Shown in pieces: positions 36,825 through 46,544 of a stretch of 64,000 nt of DNA. The first letter of the stretch is position 1, and every line of letters begins with the position of its first letter. Source of the stretch: Polyangiaceae bacterium. GTDB taxonomy: Bacteria > Myxococcota_A > Polyangia > Polyangiales > Polyangiaceae. The position numbers and the translations under genes are program-made. The stretch spans positions 372,001-436,000 of the forward strand of contig JAHBVY010000003.1 of assembly GCA_019637265.1 (NCBI GenBank), in the 5' to 3' direction. Below the pieces are notes generated by a model, which did no database searches, had not been told where the DNA came from, and worked only from the letters and a program-made list of their open reading frames with translations.

Positions 36825-38000
36825 TCAGCGCTCACCGAGCGCCGTGATCGCCACCCCGAGGTAGGCCGCGAGCCTGAGCGGCGGCAAATCGGAGGTGTTG
36901 GGCTCGCCCTCGTACTGGCGCTCCTTGATCTGAGCGTCGAACAAGATCCCAAACACACCGTCGACACGGTCGCCGAGCCCAAGCCTGAGCTCGGCCATGC
37001 CCGTGAGCAGCAGCGCGCGGTGGATCTCCCGTTCGTCACCCGCTTTGATGAAGGCGCGCGACGAGATCCCAGCGCCCCAGCGCGAAGGGAAGCCGCGGTC
37101 GAGCCCGAAGGTGGCCAAGATGCGAGTCGTCAGGTGCTCTTGCGAGCTGAGCTCGAAGGCGGTGGTGGCGTCGGAGGAGAGCCGCACGCCGGGGGCGAGG
37201 AGCGAGCGCTGATGCACCGCCTCGAACGCGACGCCCAGGCCCCACAGCGGGCCGTCGCCTCCGAGGTAGCGGCTGGCGGCGTAGTGCGGCTCGATGTCGA
37301 AGCGCCATGGCGTGGGGCGCCGCACCGGGGCCTGCTGGCGCTCCCTCGGAGCGGGCTTGCTGGCGGCGCTTGGCGAAGGGCTTCGGCGCTGTTTCGATGA
37401 GCCGGCCTCTTTGGGTTGGGGGGTTGGTAACGCTGCGCGTCGATCCGCTTCACTGCCTAGCGCCTCCACGGCCGTGCGGATCACCAACGCGAGCTCCTCG
37501 AAGTGCACCTCCGTGGTGGCGCCGTCGCGCGGCACCTGGCGCTGACTCACGATCTCTCCGCCCTGCGTGAAGAACACGCGAGTGGGGCCCGCCTCGCTCA
37601 GCTCCACCCACACCCGGAGCGGGCCGCGATCACTCTGAGAGACTTGCTCCGCGAGCCGCTCTGGATCGAGCCGCCGACTCTGCACTGGCACCTTGAGCTG
37701 CCGCTCGAGGATGGCGTGGAGCTCCAGGGCCTCGCTCGGCGTGCCGGCGATCCGCACGGAGAGGCCGTCGCCCTCGGCGATGGCCAGGCGCGGCGCGAGC
37801 GCGCAGGTCACGACAGTGAGGGTCGCGATCCAGAATTTCAATGTGGTAAAATTAACTGCTCGCGCCTCGCGTTGCGTCGTGCGCGTGATGAGCGCTTCGC
37901 GCGATACGCCGAGCGCTGCGCAGCCCGCTCCACGCAGCGCGCTCCGCGACCCTCCCCGGCGGGCATCGGCTGCGCGGCGCGACCCACCTCGCAGGGCCAT
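36825..38000 (-). CDS. Envelope protein with C-terminal beta-rich domain, sigma/anti-sigma operon
   Basis: The ATG at 38000 overlaps the stop of the anti-sigma gene (TGATG), so translation is coupled. The 391-residue product has an unusual basic N-terminal extension of about 50 residues before a hydrophobic signal (WIATLTVVTCALAPRLAIAEGD). An internal TTG at 37841 would give a normal signal. The mature N-terminal part (VRIAGTPSEALELHAILERQ, VWVELSEAGPTRVFFTQGG) is followed by a Pro/Ser/Arg linker and a C-terminal domain with alternating amphipathic strands (WRFDIEPHYAASRYL, WGLGVAFEAVH, LRLGLGDRVDGVFGILFD), resembling an outer-membrane barrel. Probably an envelope target or sensor linked to the ECF sigma system. 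Confidence 0.65.
   Translation of the reverse strand: MALRGGSRRAADARRGGSRSALRGAGCAALGVSREALITRTTQREARAVNFTTLKFWIATLTVVTCALAPRLAIAEGDGLSVRIAGTPSEALELHAILERQLKVPVQSRRLDPERLAEQVSQSDRGPLRVWVELSEAGPTRVFFTQGGEIVSQRQVPRDGATTEVHFEELALVIRTAVEALGSEADRRAALPTPQPKEAGSSKQRRSPSPSAASKPAPRERQQAPVRRPTPWRFDIEPHYAASRYLGGDGPLWGLGVAFEAVHQRSLLAPGVRLSSDATTAFELSSQEHLTTRILATFGLDRGFPSRWGAGISSRAFIKAGDEREIHRALLLTGMAELRLGLGDRVDGVFGILFDAQIKERQYEGEPNTSDLPPLRLAAYLGVAITALGER
37411..37431 (+). repeat. Dispersed G-rich repeat, copy n, intragenic
   Basis: TTGGGTTGGGGGGTTGGTAA followed by C. It lies within the Pro-rich linker of the envelope protein gene on the opposite strand and is closest to the GGGGGTTGGTAGC subfamily. Confidence 0.5.
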
Positions 38001-39085
38001 CAGGGCGTCAGGTGTCGCTGCGCTTCGGCGCGGGCGGCGGAGTCGGGGTAGTGCTTCAAGAGCTCGCGCCAGGCGCGCGCTGCTTCGCTCGACTGACCGA
38101 GCTGGCTCAGGGCGCGGGCGCGGCCGATCAGCGCCTCCTCGCTGAGCACCGGGCGCGCCTCGCCCGCGCCGAGGTAGGCGTCGTAGTGCGCGAGCGCTCG
38201 AGCTGGGTGCCCCTCGTCGAGGGCCAGCTGAGCCAGCAGCGCGCGCGCCGCGCGCGCCTCCGGTGTGCCGGCGTGCTCCTTCACCAAGGCCGTGTAGTGC
38301 TGACTGGCCGCCGCGAGATCACCTCGCCCGCGCGCGCGGTTACCCGCGGCGAAGCGCTCGGCGGCTGACAGCGACGCTGGGGTGCGCTCCCCGAGATGGG
38401 CAGCGCGCTGAGCGGTGGCTGCCAGGGTTGGGCGCTTCGCGGGGGTGCGCTGAGCGGGCGCCTCCGCCATGGCGGCGACTGGCGTGGTATGGGTACCTGA
38501 CGCACCAGGGGAGGGCGACGTGGCACCCGTGGGTGGCGGCTCAGCGCTCGGCTCCTCCGCGGTGCCTGGCGGTTCACTGCCAAACCCCCGATCCCCGATC
38601 GCGCTGATTCCGCGAGGAATGGCGGCGCTCGGCGCGGTCGCGGCGAGTTGAGCTTCGGGTGGCGCGGGCGCGAAGCCCACCCACGCCGCCGCGGTGCCGC
38701 TCACCAGCAGCAGGCTGACGGCCCAGCGGCTCCGCCGCGGTGAGGGCAGGCGCACCCATGGGTGCTGATGACTTGGTGCCATCACCTTGCCCAAGCCCGG
38801 CTCATCACCGCGCGGCTCAGCGGATGGGTCGCGCTCATCGCTGACGTGCGGCGCCGCCTCTGTCAGTCGCTCCAGCGCGCCGGCGAGGGCCTCATCCGTC
38901 TCCAGGGACTCCAGGTGGAACGCGCGCCGCGCCTCACGCTCCCAGCGACAGTCAGCGCAGCGTACCAGATGCGCCTCCAAGCGGCCGCGCTCCTCGGGAG
39001 ACAGCGTGCCAGCGGCCTCCTTGTCGAACAGCTCCTCCGGGTGTAGGTCCGTCACCCGCGCCAGCTTGGGCCCTTGCGTCGTCAT
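38000..39085 (-). CDS. Zinc-finger anti-sigma factor with TPR region
   Basis: The 361-residue protein begins with an anti-sigma zinc-finger: His39-x3-Cys43-x2-Cys46 in HLVRCADC. A single membrane segment follows near residues 119-140 (WAVSLLLVSGTAAAWVGFA), then a long Pro/Ala/Thr-rich linker, and a C-terminal helical region with two or three TPR-like units (RARGRGDLAAASQHYTALVKE, LDEGHPARALAHYDAYL, LGQSSEAARAWRELLKHYPD). It overlaps the upstream ECF sigma gene by four bases (ATGA) and the downstream gene by one, so it is the middle of a coupled operon. It is inferred to bind the ECF sigma at the membrane until a signal releases it. Confidence 0.85.
   Translation of the reverse strand: MTTQGPKLARVTDLHPEELFDKEAAGTLSPEERGRLEAHLVRCADCRWEREARRAFHLESLETDEALAGALERLTEAAPHVSDERDPSAEPRGDEPGLGKVMAPSHQHPWVRLPSPRRSRWAVSLLLVSGTAAAWVGFAPAPPEAQLAATAPSAAIPRGISAIGDRGFGSEPPGTAEEPSAEPPPTGATSPSPGASGTHTTPVAAMAEAPAQRTPAKRPTLAATAQRAAHLGERTPASLSAAERFAAGNRARGRGDLAAASQHYTALVKEHAGTPEARAARALLAQLALDEGHPARALAHYDAYLGAGEARPVLSEEALIGRARALSQLGQSSEAARAWRELLKHYPDSAARAEAQRHLTP
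38577..38593 (-). repeat. Dispersed G-rich repeat, copy q, intragenic
   Basis: On the minus strand GATCGGGGGTTTGGCAG, matching the GGGGGTTTGGCA subfamily, within the Pro-rich linker of the anti-sigma gene. Confidence 0.5.
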
Positions 39086-39663
39086 CGCGCCTCCTTCGTG
39101 CGGTGCGCGCTCTCGACGCGCTCCCGCAGGGCGGCCTTGGCGAGGCGGAGGCGGCTCTTCACGGTGTTGCGCGGCACCTCCGTCATGGCGGCGATTTCTT
39201 CGATGGAAAATCCGAGCACGGTGCGCAGCGCGAGCGTCTCCGCTTGCTCCTCCGAGAGCTCGCCCAACAGCGCGCGCACGTGGTGCGTCAGGGCCTCGGT
39301 GGGTTGCTTCACGTCTGCGCCCAGCTCCTCCGCATAGCTCTTGTGCACCGCCTCACGGCGCTGCTCCCGGCGCCGGGCGGAGAGCGCCGTGCGGGTCGTG
39401 ATACGGCTCGCGTAGGTGCTCAAGGATGATTCCATGCGGAAATTAGATAGGCTGCGGATCAGCGCCACGAAGGCCTGCTGCGCCACGTCGTCCACGTCGC
39501 GGTGGTCAGCCCCCAGGATCGCGCGCACCGTGCGGTGCACCAGCGGGCGAAGCTCACGCAAGAGCTCGGTGATGGCGTCGAGCTCGCCGTCGATCGCCCG
39601 CTCCACGAGCGCCCGGTGGCTCGCGGGTAGCTGGGCGGCGCTGGCTGTGGGCTCGTGGCTCAT
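39082..39663 (-). CDS. ECF-type RNA polymerase sigma factor
   Basis: The 193-residue sigma factor has region 2 (DVDDVAQQAFVALIRSLSNF) and region 4 (LGFSIEEIAAMTEVPRNTVKSRL), typical of the extracytoplasmic-function group. No region 1 or 3 is present. It directs transcription in response to envelope signals under control of the zinc-finger anti-sigma factor encoded next. It lies nine bases after the RpoH-like sigma gene, so two sigma factors are in one operon. Confidence 0.92.
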   Translation of the reverse strand: MSHEPTASAAQLPASHRALVERAIDGELDAITELLRELRPLVHRTVRAILGADHRDVDDVAQQAFVALIRSLSNFRMESSLSTYASRITTRTALSARRREQRREAVHKSYAEELGADVKQPTEALTHHVRALLGELSEEQAETLALRTVLGFSIEEIAAMTEVPRNTVKSRLRLAKAALRERVESAHRTKEAR

Positions 39664-39672
39664 GCGGCTTCC

Positions 39673-40569
39673 TCAGGAGACTAGCAAGAGCTCCGCCTCG
39701 CGTGGCAGGCGGCGCAGGTGCTGCTCGATTTTACGCTTGGCGCGCAGCTCGAGCTGCCGCACCCGCTCGCGCGACACCCCCAGGAGCGCGCCGAGCTCGC
39801 TCAGCGACAGCTCCTGCTCCGGGCTCGCCATCAGGTGAGACTGGACGATCAGCCGCTCGCGCTCATCGAGTAGCTGAAGCGCGCCCCGCACCACCTCACG
39901 CTGCGCTTCGGTGAGCTCGCGGTCCAGCAGCACCTGCTCGGAGGAGGGACCTGGCTCGGTCAGCTCATCCAACCGGGTGAGGCCGGAGGCGCCGATGGGC
40001 TCGTCGAGCGCCAGATCTTTACGGGACCACTCGGTGATCTGCTGGCGCAGCACCTCCACGCTCACGCCCGTTGCGGCGGCCAGCTCCTGATCGACCCGAT
40101 CGGCGTCACCCGACGCCTGGATCTGCCGCGCCCGCTCGTGGCGCAGCGGGTAGATGCGGCGCTGGAGCTTGCTGCGCGCGGCGGGCACCAGCGAGCGACT
40201 ATTCCACACGAAGGAGAGCATCTCCGAGCGGATCCAGAAGCTGGCGTAGGTCATGAAGCGCAGGCCGCGGTCAGGCTCGAAGGTGTCGCAGGCGCGCAGC
40301 AGCCCGACGCGCCCCGCGGCGACCAAGTCTTCGAGCGGCGCGCGCGTCGAGGCGTACTTGTGCGCCAGGCGCCGCACCGCCTCGAGGTGCGCCTCCACCA
40401 AGCGGTTGCGCGCCTGGATGTCGCCCGCCTCCCGGAACGCGCGGCCCAGGGCTTGTTCTTCGTCGCGAGTCAAGGTGACGAGTGGGTGCCCGGCGGCCGC
40501 GGCGCCGTTCAATGAACGCGCAGAGCCGCACCGCGCGCGGACCTCGGCGGGGAGGGCGTGAATAAGCAT
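39673..40569 (-). CDS. RpoH-like sigma-70 family factor
   Basis: The 298-residue product is a group 3 sigma factor with regions 1.2 to 4. Region 2 includes LEDLVAAGRVGLLRACDTFEPD and RFMTYASFWIRSEMLSFV; the segment KLQRRIYPLR resembles the RpoH box that marks sigma-32. Region 4 ends in SLSELGALLGVSRERVRQLE. Heat-shock or stress control is the family expectation, but the box is divergent and a different stress role is possible. It leads a minus-strand operon that continues with the ECF sigma and anti-sigma genes. Confidence 0.85.
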   Translation of the reverse strand: MLIHALPAEVRARCGSARSLNGAAAAGHPLVTLTRDEEQALGRAFREAGDIQARNRLVEAHLEAVRRLAHKYASTRAPLEDLVAAGRVGLLRACDTFEPDRGLRFMTYASFWIRSEMLSFVWNSRSLVPAARSKLQRRIYPLRHERARQIQASGDADRVDQELAAATGVSVEVLRQQITEWSRKDLALDEPIGASGLTRLDELTEPGPSSEQVLLDRELTEAQREVVRGALQLLDERERLIVQSHLMASPEQELSLSELGALLGVSRERVRQLELRAKRKIEQHLRRLPREAELLLVS

Positions 40570-40614
40570 GAGGATCTAGGCGCCCGTCGCGCGCCGATCG
40601 GGTCAACCGAGCGT

Positions 40615-40670
40615 GTCGTTTTTCGATCTTCGGCCACGGGGCCAGCCCCAACCCGAAGCACAAAAACGAC
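40615..40670. repeat. Inverted repeat between sucD and the RpoH-like gene
   Basis: GTCGTTTTTCGATCTTCGG is matched in reverse complement by CCGAAGCACAAAAACGAC, with a small bulge and a 19-base loop. It lies upstream of the RpoH-like gene and downstream of sucD on the same strand, so it may act as terminator or regulatory structure. Confidence 0.7.
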
Positions 40671-40700
40671 TGCGGGCGCCGCAGATGCAGCGCCCACACA

Positions 40701-40724
40701 GGGCGAATGATGATTCGCCCCTAC
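40701..40724. repeat. REP-like palindrome variant
   Basis: GGGCGAATGATGATTCGCCC followed by CTAC. It shares the flanking GGGCG...CGCCCCTAC with the main palindromes but has AATGATGATT as centre. Confidence 0.8.
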
Positions 40725-40737
40725 CGGCCAGGGCGTC

Positions 40738-41631
40738 TCAGAGCAGGCTCTTCAGGGTGACGCCCATCTCCGCTGGGGTGGGGGCCACCTTGATGCCGGC
40801 GGCCTCCAACGCGGCGATCTTGTCCTTCGCCGTGCCCTTGCCGCCGCTGATGATGGCGCCCGCGTGACCCATGCGCTTGCCGGGGGGCGCCGTGGTGCCC
40901 GCGATGAAGGCCGCGACCGGCTTCTTCATGTGCTCTTGGATCCACGCGGCGGCGCTCTCCTCGGCGTTGCCGCCGATCTCGCCCATCATCATCACCGCCT
41001 CAGTATCAGGATCCTCATTGAACAGCTTCAGGCAGTCGATGAAGTCGAGGCCACCCACTGGGTCGCCACCGATGCCGATGGCCGTGCTCTGACCGAGGCC
41101 GAGCGCCGTGAGCTGCCCCACCGCCTCATACGTCAGAGTTCCTGACCGACTCACGACGCCGATCCTCCCGGGGCGGTGGATGTGCCCTGGCATGATGCCG
41201 ATCTTACACTCGCCGGGCGTGATGACGCCGGGGCAGTTGGGCCCCACCATGCGCGTTTTGCTGCCCTCCAGCTTGCGCCGCACGCGGATCATGTCCATCA
41301 CCGGGACACCCTCCGTGATGGGGATGACCAGCTCACAGCCCGCGTCGATGGCCTCCAAGATGGCGTCCGCCGCGCCGAGCGGCGGCACGAAGATGCAGCT
41401 CACGGTGGCGCCGGTTTGGCGCACCGCCTCACCCACGGTGTCGAACACCGGCACCTTCACCGGCTTACCATCGGGCCCCTCCGCGCTGAACTCCTCACCG
41501 CCGCGATTCGGGGTCACGCCGGCGACGATCTGCGTGCCGTAGGCGATGCACTGACGCGCGTGGAACGACCCAGTGTTACCGGTGATGCCCTGGACTAGGA
41601 CGCGGGTGTCTTTCCCAATCAAAACACTCAT
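40738..41631 (-). CDS. sucD: Succinyl-CoA ligase alpha subunit
   Basis: SucD is the alpha subunit of succinyl-CoA synthetase, which makes ATP or GTP from succinyl-CoA in the TCA cycle. The 297-residue product has the CoA-binding N-terminus ([14 protein letters not shown]), the GPNCPGVI loop and the phospho-histidine His256 in [15 protein letters not shown]. It starts 17 bp after the sucC stop, in one operon. Confidence 0.96.
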   Translation of the reverse strand: MSVLIGKDTRVLVQGITGNTGSFHARQCIAYGTQIVAGVTPNRGGEEFSAEGPDGKPVKVPVFDTVGEAVRQTGATVSCIFVPPLGAADAILEAIDAGCELVIPITEGVPVMDMIRVRRKLEGSKTRMVGPNCPGVITPGECKIGIMPGHIHRPGRIGVVSRSGTLTYEAVGQLTALGLGQSTAIGIGGDPVGGLDFIDCLKLFNEDPDTEAVMMMGEIGGNAEESAAAWIQEHMKKPVAAFIAGTTAPPGKRMGHAGAIISGGKGTAKDKIAALEAAGIKVAPTPAEMGVTLKSLL

Positions 41632-41648
41632 TTCAAATCCTCCTAGCT

Positions 41649-42848
<1,200 letters not shown>

Positions 42849-42942
42849 CGCTCAGCCTTTCGCTGGGTCTCAGGGCTCATCGCCGCTCCCTCCGGTGCTT
42901 CATCCGTAGCCCTTCGGGGATTATCCATGTGGGATGATTTGT

Positions 42943-42993
42943 GGCGCTCGGTTACCTGCGGCGCTCGATTACGTTGGGCGCTCGGTCACTCGA
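42943..42993. repeat. 17-bp tandem repeat, three copies
   Basis: GGCGCTCGGTTACCTGC at 42943, GGCGCTCGATTACGTTG at 42960 and GGCGCTCGGTCACTCGA at 42977 follow each other exactly. A related GGCGCTCGAGG occurs at 43023. They lie just upstream of sucC. Confidence 0.8.
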
Positions 42994-43018
42994 GGCGCGA
43001 TCCTTCTTGGATCGCGCC
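42994..43018. terminator. Hairpin downstream of mdh
   Basis: A perfect 10-bp stem GGCGCGATCC/GGATCGCGCC with loop TTCTT. On the minus strand it follows the mdh stop (43072) and precedes sucC. There is no T-run, so termination would not be of the simple intrinsic type. Confidence 0.65.
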
Positions 43019-43071
43019 CTTGGCGCTCGAGGTGGCGCGCTGGAGCTGGCTCCTGGCGCGCCACGTCGCGA

Positions 43072-44013
43072 TCACTCCGCGCTGGCCTTCACCACGTCCA
43101 CGACGGACTGCACGCTCGCCGCGCTCTTGGCCAGCGCCGCCTTCTCACCCTCCGTGAGCGGCAGCTCCACGATCTGCTCGACGCCGCCGGCGCCGATGAT
43201 GGCCGGCACACCGAGGTAGATGTCCGTGTAGCCGTACTGGCCAGTCAGGTAGGCTGCTGAAGGCAGCAGGCGCTTCTCGTCGTTCAGGTAGGCCTCGGCC
43301 ATGCTGATCGCGGAGGCGGCCGGCGCGTAGTAAGCGCTGGTGCCCATCAACTTCACGATCTCACCGCCGCCGGTGCGGGTGCGGTTCACGATGCTCTCGA
43401 GCTTCTCTGCCGAGATGAAGCGGCTGATCTCCACGCCGCTCACGGTGGTGTAGCTGAGCAGCGGCACCATGTCGTCCCCGTGGCCGCCGAGCACCATCGC
43501 GCGCACGTCCTTCACGCTGACGCCCGCCTCACGCGCGAGGAACAGGCTGAAGCGCGCGCTGTCGAGCACGCCCGCCATCCCCACGACCTTTTCCGCCGGG
43601 AAACCAGTGCGGCGCTTGAACTCGTAGACCATCGCGTCCAGCGGGTTGCTGATGACGATGACGAAGGCGTCCGGACAGTGCTTCTTGGCGTTGTCCGCCA
43701 CGTTGCGGATGATGGGCAGGTTGATGCCCACCAGGTCGTCGCGGCTCTGCCCTGGCTTACGCGGCACGCCGGCGGTGATGATGATGACGTCGGCGCCAGC
43801 GCAGTCTTCCCAGTTGGAGGTGCCGATCACGCGGGCGTCGGCGCCGCTCTGGGTGGAGGCCTGCTCGAGGTCGAGCGCCTTGCCCTTGGCGAAGTCTTCC
43901 TTCTGCGGGATGTCGAACAGCACGACGTCGCCGAGCTGCTTCATGACCGCGAGGTTGGCGAGCTCACCGCCGATGTTACCGGCGCCGATGAGGGCGATCT
44001 TCTTTCTTGCCAT
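43072..44013 (-). CDS. mdh: Malate dehydrogenase
   Basis: Mdh oxidises malate to oxaloacetate with NAD in the TCA cycle. The 313-residue product is of the LDH-like type: N-terminal [11 protein letters not shown] nucleotide-binding loop, [16 protein letters not shown] substrate loop, [10 protein letters not shown], and catalytic His178 in [12 protein letters not shown]. It starts at ATG 44013 and leads the mdh-sucC-sucD cluster. Confidence 0.96.
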   Translation of the reverse strand: MARKKIALIGAGNIGGELANLAVMKQLGDVVLFDIPQKEDFAKGKALDLEQASTQSGADARVIGTSNWEDCAGADVIIITAGVPRKPGQSRDDLVGINLPIIRNVADNAKKHCPDAFVIVISNPLDAMVYEFKRRTGFPAEKVVGMAGVLDSARFSLFLAREAGVSVKDVRAMVLGGHGDDMVPLLSYTTVSGVEISRFISAEKLESIVNRTRTGGGEIVKLMGTSAYYAPAASAISMAEAYLNDEKRLLPSAAYLTGQYGYTDIYLGVPAIIGAGGVEQIVELPLTEGEKAALAKSAASVQSVVDVVKASAE

Positions 44014-44322
44014 AGCTGGTTGTTCTCCGTTCAGGCGTGCCGCGCGAGGGGGAAGGCGCCGCGGCAGCTCTCCGTGCAGGGCCTGTCAGGGGCGGTGCAG
44101 GGGAGCGCCGGCGCGCATCGAGCGGCCAGGCCGAGGGGCGAGTAACCCACTGGTCCCGGCGCGGCAACCGCCGCCATCATCGCCCGAGCTTTCCGCGGCG
44201 TTGTGGCCCGAACGCGGCCGAGCGCCTGCGTCATGTCCGTTGCCTGAGTCGCTGCCTGAGGCGGGTAGGGGTGGGTTTCAAACCCACCCGGCCGCACGTC
44301 TCGTGTACCCGCGCCAGGCGCC
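44014..44322. other. Intergenic region upstream of mdh
   Basis: 309 bp without a gene. It should hold the mdh promoter; no clear boxes are seen. A REP-like palindrome lies at 44265-44289 near the end of the next minus-strand gene. Confidence 0.5.
44265..44289. repeat. REP-like palindrome 4
   Basis: GTAGGGGTGGGTTTCAAACC followed by CACCC. Here both arms changed together (GGTGGG and CCCACC), which keeps the palindrome and shows selection or recent copying of the fold. Confidence 0.85.
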
Positions 44323-44787
44323 TCAAAAGCCGGCCATGGAGAGCCGTGTGTTCAGGTCCGCTAGCAGCCGCTGCGCCTCACTCGGAGCCCCCGCGAGCTC
44401 CGCCAAGCGAGCGCGCCCTGCGACGGCGAAGGGCACCGCGCGCGCCGCGCGGCGACCGAGCAGCTCCACCAAGCGATTCAGCTCACGCGCCTCATCGGCG
44501 GGGGTGAGCGCCGGTGAGGCTTCGGGAGCCTCGCTTGGATCGTCAGTTTCCATGAAGAAACCTTGGGGCGCTGCGGAGGCGGCTCGCGCCAAGATGGCGA
44601 GCAGCCGCTCCGCGTCGTCGCGCTCCGGCTGAGGGAGCTCGGGGGTCATCATCTCCAAGCGAGGTAACAGCGCGTAGAGCTCCACCGGGGGGCCGTAGCA
44701 CAGCGCTCGCGGCGCGGTATGGCGCGCTGCCCTAACGGTGGCTTGGGACGTGGTGCAGGCAAACCCCCAAAACAAAAAGCCGACCAT
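44323..44787 (-). CDS. Hypothetical lipoprotein with repeat-derived signal peptide
   Basis: The best start is ATG 44787, giving 154 residues. The N-terminus MVGFLFWGFACTTSQ looks like a short lipoprotein signal and is encoded by a copy of the dispersed G-rich repeat. The rest is mostly helical (AERLLAILARAASAAP, EARELNRLVELLGRRAARAV, EAQRLLADLNTRL). No family is recognised. The frame stays open to 44868, overlapping the divergent methyltransferase start. Because the signal is repeat-derived, translation should be confirmed. Confidence 0.5.
   Translation of the reverse strand: MVGFLFWGFACTTSQATVRAARHTAPRALCYGPPVELYALLPRLEMMTPELPQPERDDAERLLAILARAASAAPQGFFMETDDPSEAPEASPALTPADEARELNRLVELLGRRAARAVPFAVAGRARLAELAGAPSEAQRLLADLNTRLSMAGF
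44755..44779 (-). repeat. Dispersed G-rich repeat, copy g
   Basis: On the minus strand CTTTTTGTTTTGGGGGTTTG followed by CCTGC, closest to the copy at 58978 (GGGGGTTTGCCTG). It encodes FWGFAC at the start of the minus-strand lipoprotein. Confidence 0.65.
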
Positions 44788-44832
44788 CAGCCTTGGTTTG
44801 ACGCGGCGCGATCCCCGGGGCAGCCAGGGCGC

Positions 44833-45627
44833 GTGGCTTACGATCCAGCGCTCTACGAGCTCACGCATCGCGGTAACCCGGGGGACGTCGAGTTTTATTC
44901 GAGGGCCTGTGAGGGCGCGCGCTCGGTGTTGGAGCTGGGCACGGGCTACGGGCGGATCGCGCTCGGGCTCGCGGCGGCGGGGTATGAGGTGGTGGGCCTC
45001 GAGCTCGACCCGGGTTTGCTCGAGCTGGCCCGCGCGGCGAAGGCAGCGCAGCTGGAGGCGGCGGGCGCTGAGGTGAAGGTGGGAGCGGCAACAGTCAGTG
45101 AGACTGATAGTCTGGAGTTTGTATTAGGGGACATGCGTCAGTTCGAGCTCGGGCGGCGCTTCGATCGCGTCATCATCCCGCACAGCGGGCTCTATTGCCT
45201 GCTCGAGCCGGGCGAGGTGGCGAGCTGCCTCCGCGCGGCGCGCGCGCACCTCTGCCCCGGGGGCCTCTTGGTGCTGGACGGCTACGCGGCCGATGATTTC
45301 CACGAGGAATCTTTGCCGGAGGACGTCCCCGACGATCAGCTCGAGCCCATCACCGAGATCGAGGCGCAGGGCACGCGCTACACGGTGTTCGAGCAGAGCC
45401 GTTGGGATCGCGACTCGCAGCGCATCGACGCCACCTACCTCTACCGCGAAGAGCCCAGCGGTCGTGAGGTGCGCTACCTACTTCCTCAGCGCTACCTCCT
45501 ACGTCGCGAGCTCGAGGCGCTCCTGGACGCGGCTGGCTTCAGCGTGAGCCTCGTGCGCGGCAGCTTCAGCGGCGACGCCTACGATGAGGACGCCGAGCAC
45601 CTGATCGTGATCGCAGAAGCGAGCTAG
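44833..45627 (+). CDS. Class I SAM-dependent methyltransferase
   Basis: GTG 44833 with CAGGG upstream gives 264 residues. The SAM-binding motif I is VLELGTGYGRIALGLA, followed by VVGLELDPGLLELAR (motif II), FVLGDMRQFEL, and a post-core barrel half with LLVLDGYAADDF and FEQSRWDRDSQRID. The substrate is unknown; similar small enzymes methylate metabolites. It is divergent from the repeat-led lipoprotein and 34 bp upstream of the OmpA-like gene, so it may share a transcript with it. Confidence 0.85.
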   Translation: MAYDPALYELTHRGNPGDVEFYSRACEGARSVLELGTGYGRIALGLAAAGYEVVGLELDPGLLELARAAKAAQLEAAGAEVKVGAATVSETDSLEFVLGDMRQFELGRRFDRVIIPHSGLYCLLEPGEVASCLRAARAHLCPGGLLVLDGYAADDFHEESLPEDVPDDQLEPITEIEAQGTRYTVFEQSRWDRDSQRIDATYLYREEPSGREVRYLLPQRYLLRRELEALLDAAGFSVSLVRGSFSGDAYDEDAEHLIVIAEAS

Positions 45628-45661
45628 CGGGGGCTGCGGCGCTGGGTGTAGGCTCGGCGCC

Positions 45662-46495
45662 GTGAACAGCTCACTTGCAGGTTCGAGGCGCGGTCAGGCT
45701 CGGTTGTGGCGAGGGACGTTCGGGGTCCTGACGTTGGCGCTGGGGTACGCCGCGTGTGGGCCGGCGGCTTCGGCGGATCGCTGCACGTATGAGGGCTGGG
45801 CGGGGGAGTGTCAGCTGCGGGGCGTCACCAAGATCCGCGAGATTGAGTCGTTTCCACGCGCCTACGCCGTGTTCGAGGTGGCGTACGAGCCCACGGACAA
45901 CGAGTCGCCGCTGAGCCCGCCGACGTCGCGCTTCGAGGTGTCGATGCCAGCGGACGCAGAGGACAGCTTCCGTGACCACCTCGCGGCGTACGCACGGGTG
46001 GCCTGCCGCGTGGCGCCGGACGATCCCGAGGCGTGTCGCTCCGGGCGCCTCGCGGTGGCGGTGCCGCCCTACGAGCCGCCAGCTGTCGCTCAGCGCGCCG
46101 AGGAGCCGGTCGGCTGCCGCGCGCTCGAGACACGCGGCGCCGCCGCGCCCGACTTCCAAGCGGGGCGCACGCTGAGCCAAGAGCTCGACTTCGAGCCCAA
46201 CCAGAGCACCCTGGGACCCGCTTCGGACGCTGCGCTCCGCACGCTGGTGGCTCAGCTCCAAGGGAATCCCAAGTGGCAATGCGTGGCGGTGACCGGCTTC
46301 GTCACCTACGGTGAAGACCGCAGCCTCGCCGAAGCGCGCGCCCGCGCCGTGAAGCAGCGCCTGGTGGAGCTAGGCCTCGAAGCGTCGCGCTTCGTCACCT
46401 TCGGAGCCGCCCTCGGCGCCGCCCCTGAAGAAGACCGCATCGCCCGCCCCGAAGAGCGCCGCGTGCGCCTCAAGGTGCTGATCGAGCGTCAGTAG
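45662..46495 (+). CDS. OmpA-family peptidoglycan-associated lipoprotein
   Basis: The 277-residue product (GTG 45662) has a signal with candidate lipid Cys in ALGYAACGPA. A middle domain with four Cys (CTYEGWAGECQLRG, ACRVAPDDPEACRSG) leads to a C-terminal OmpA domain: LDFEPNQSTLGPASDAALRTLV and SLAEARARAVKQRLVELG, the pattern that binds diaminopimelate in peptidoglycan. It probably links the outer membrane to the wall. It ends just before direct repeat DR-L. Confidence 0.82.
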   Translation: MNSSLAGSRRGQARLWRGTFGVLTLALGYAACGPAASADRCTYEGWAGECQLRGVTKIREIESFPRAYAVFEVAYEPTDNESPLSPPTSRFEVSMPADAEDSFRDHLAAYARVACRVAPDDPEACRSGRLAVAVPPYEPPAVAQRAEEPVGCRALETRGAAAPDFQAGRTLSQELDFEPNQSTLGPASDAALRTLVAQLQGNPKWQCVAVTGFVTYGEDRSLAEARARAVKQRLVELGLEASRFVTFGAALGAAPEEDRIARPEERRVRLKVLIERQ

Positions 46496-46502
46496 GGCGC
46501 GT

Positions 46503-46524
46503 GGGTTGGTAGCCTCGGGAGCCG
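46503..46524 (+). repeat. Direct repeat DR-L left of HTH-ImmA/PIN module
   Basis: A 22-base sequence beginning GGGTTGGTAGC and ending TCGGGAGCCG. It matches DR-R at 48293-48314 in 20 of 22 positions. It also belongs to the GGGGGTTGGTAGC branch of the dispersed repeat. Confidence 0.75.
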
Positions 46525-46544
46525 TTGACGATGGGTGGCCCAGC

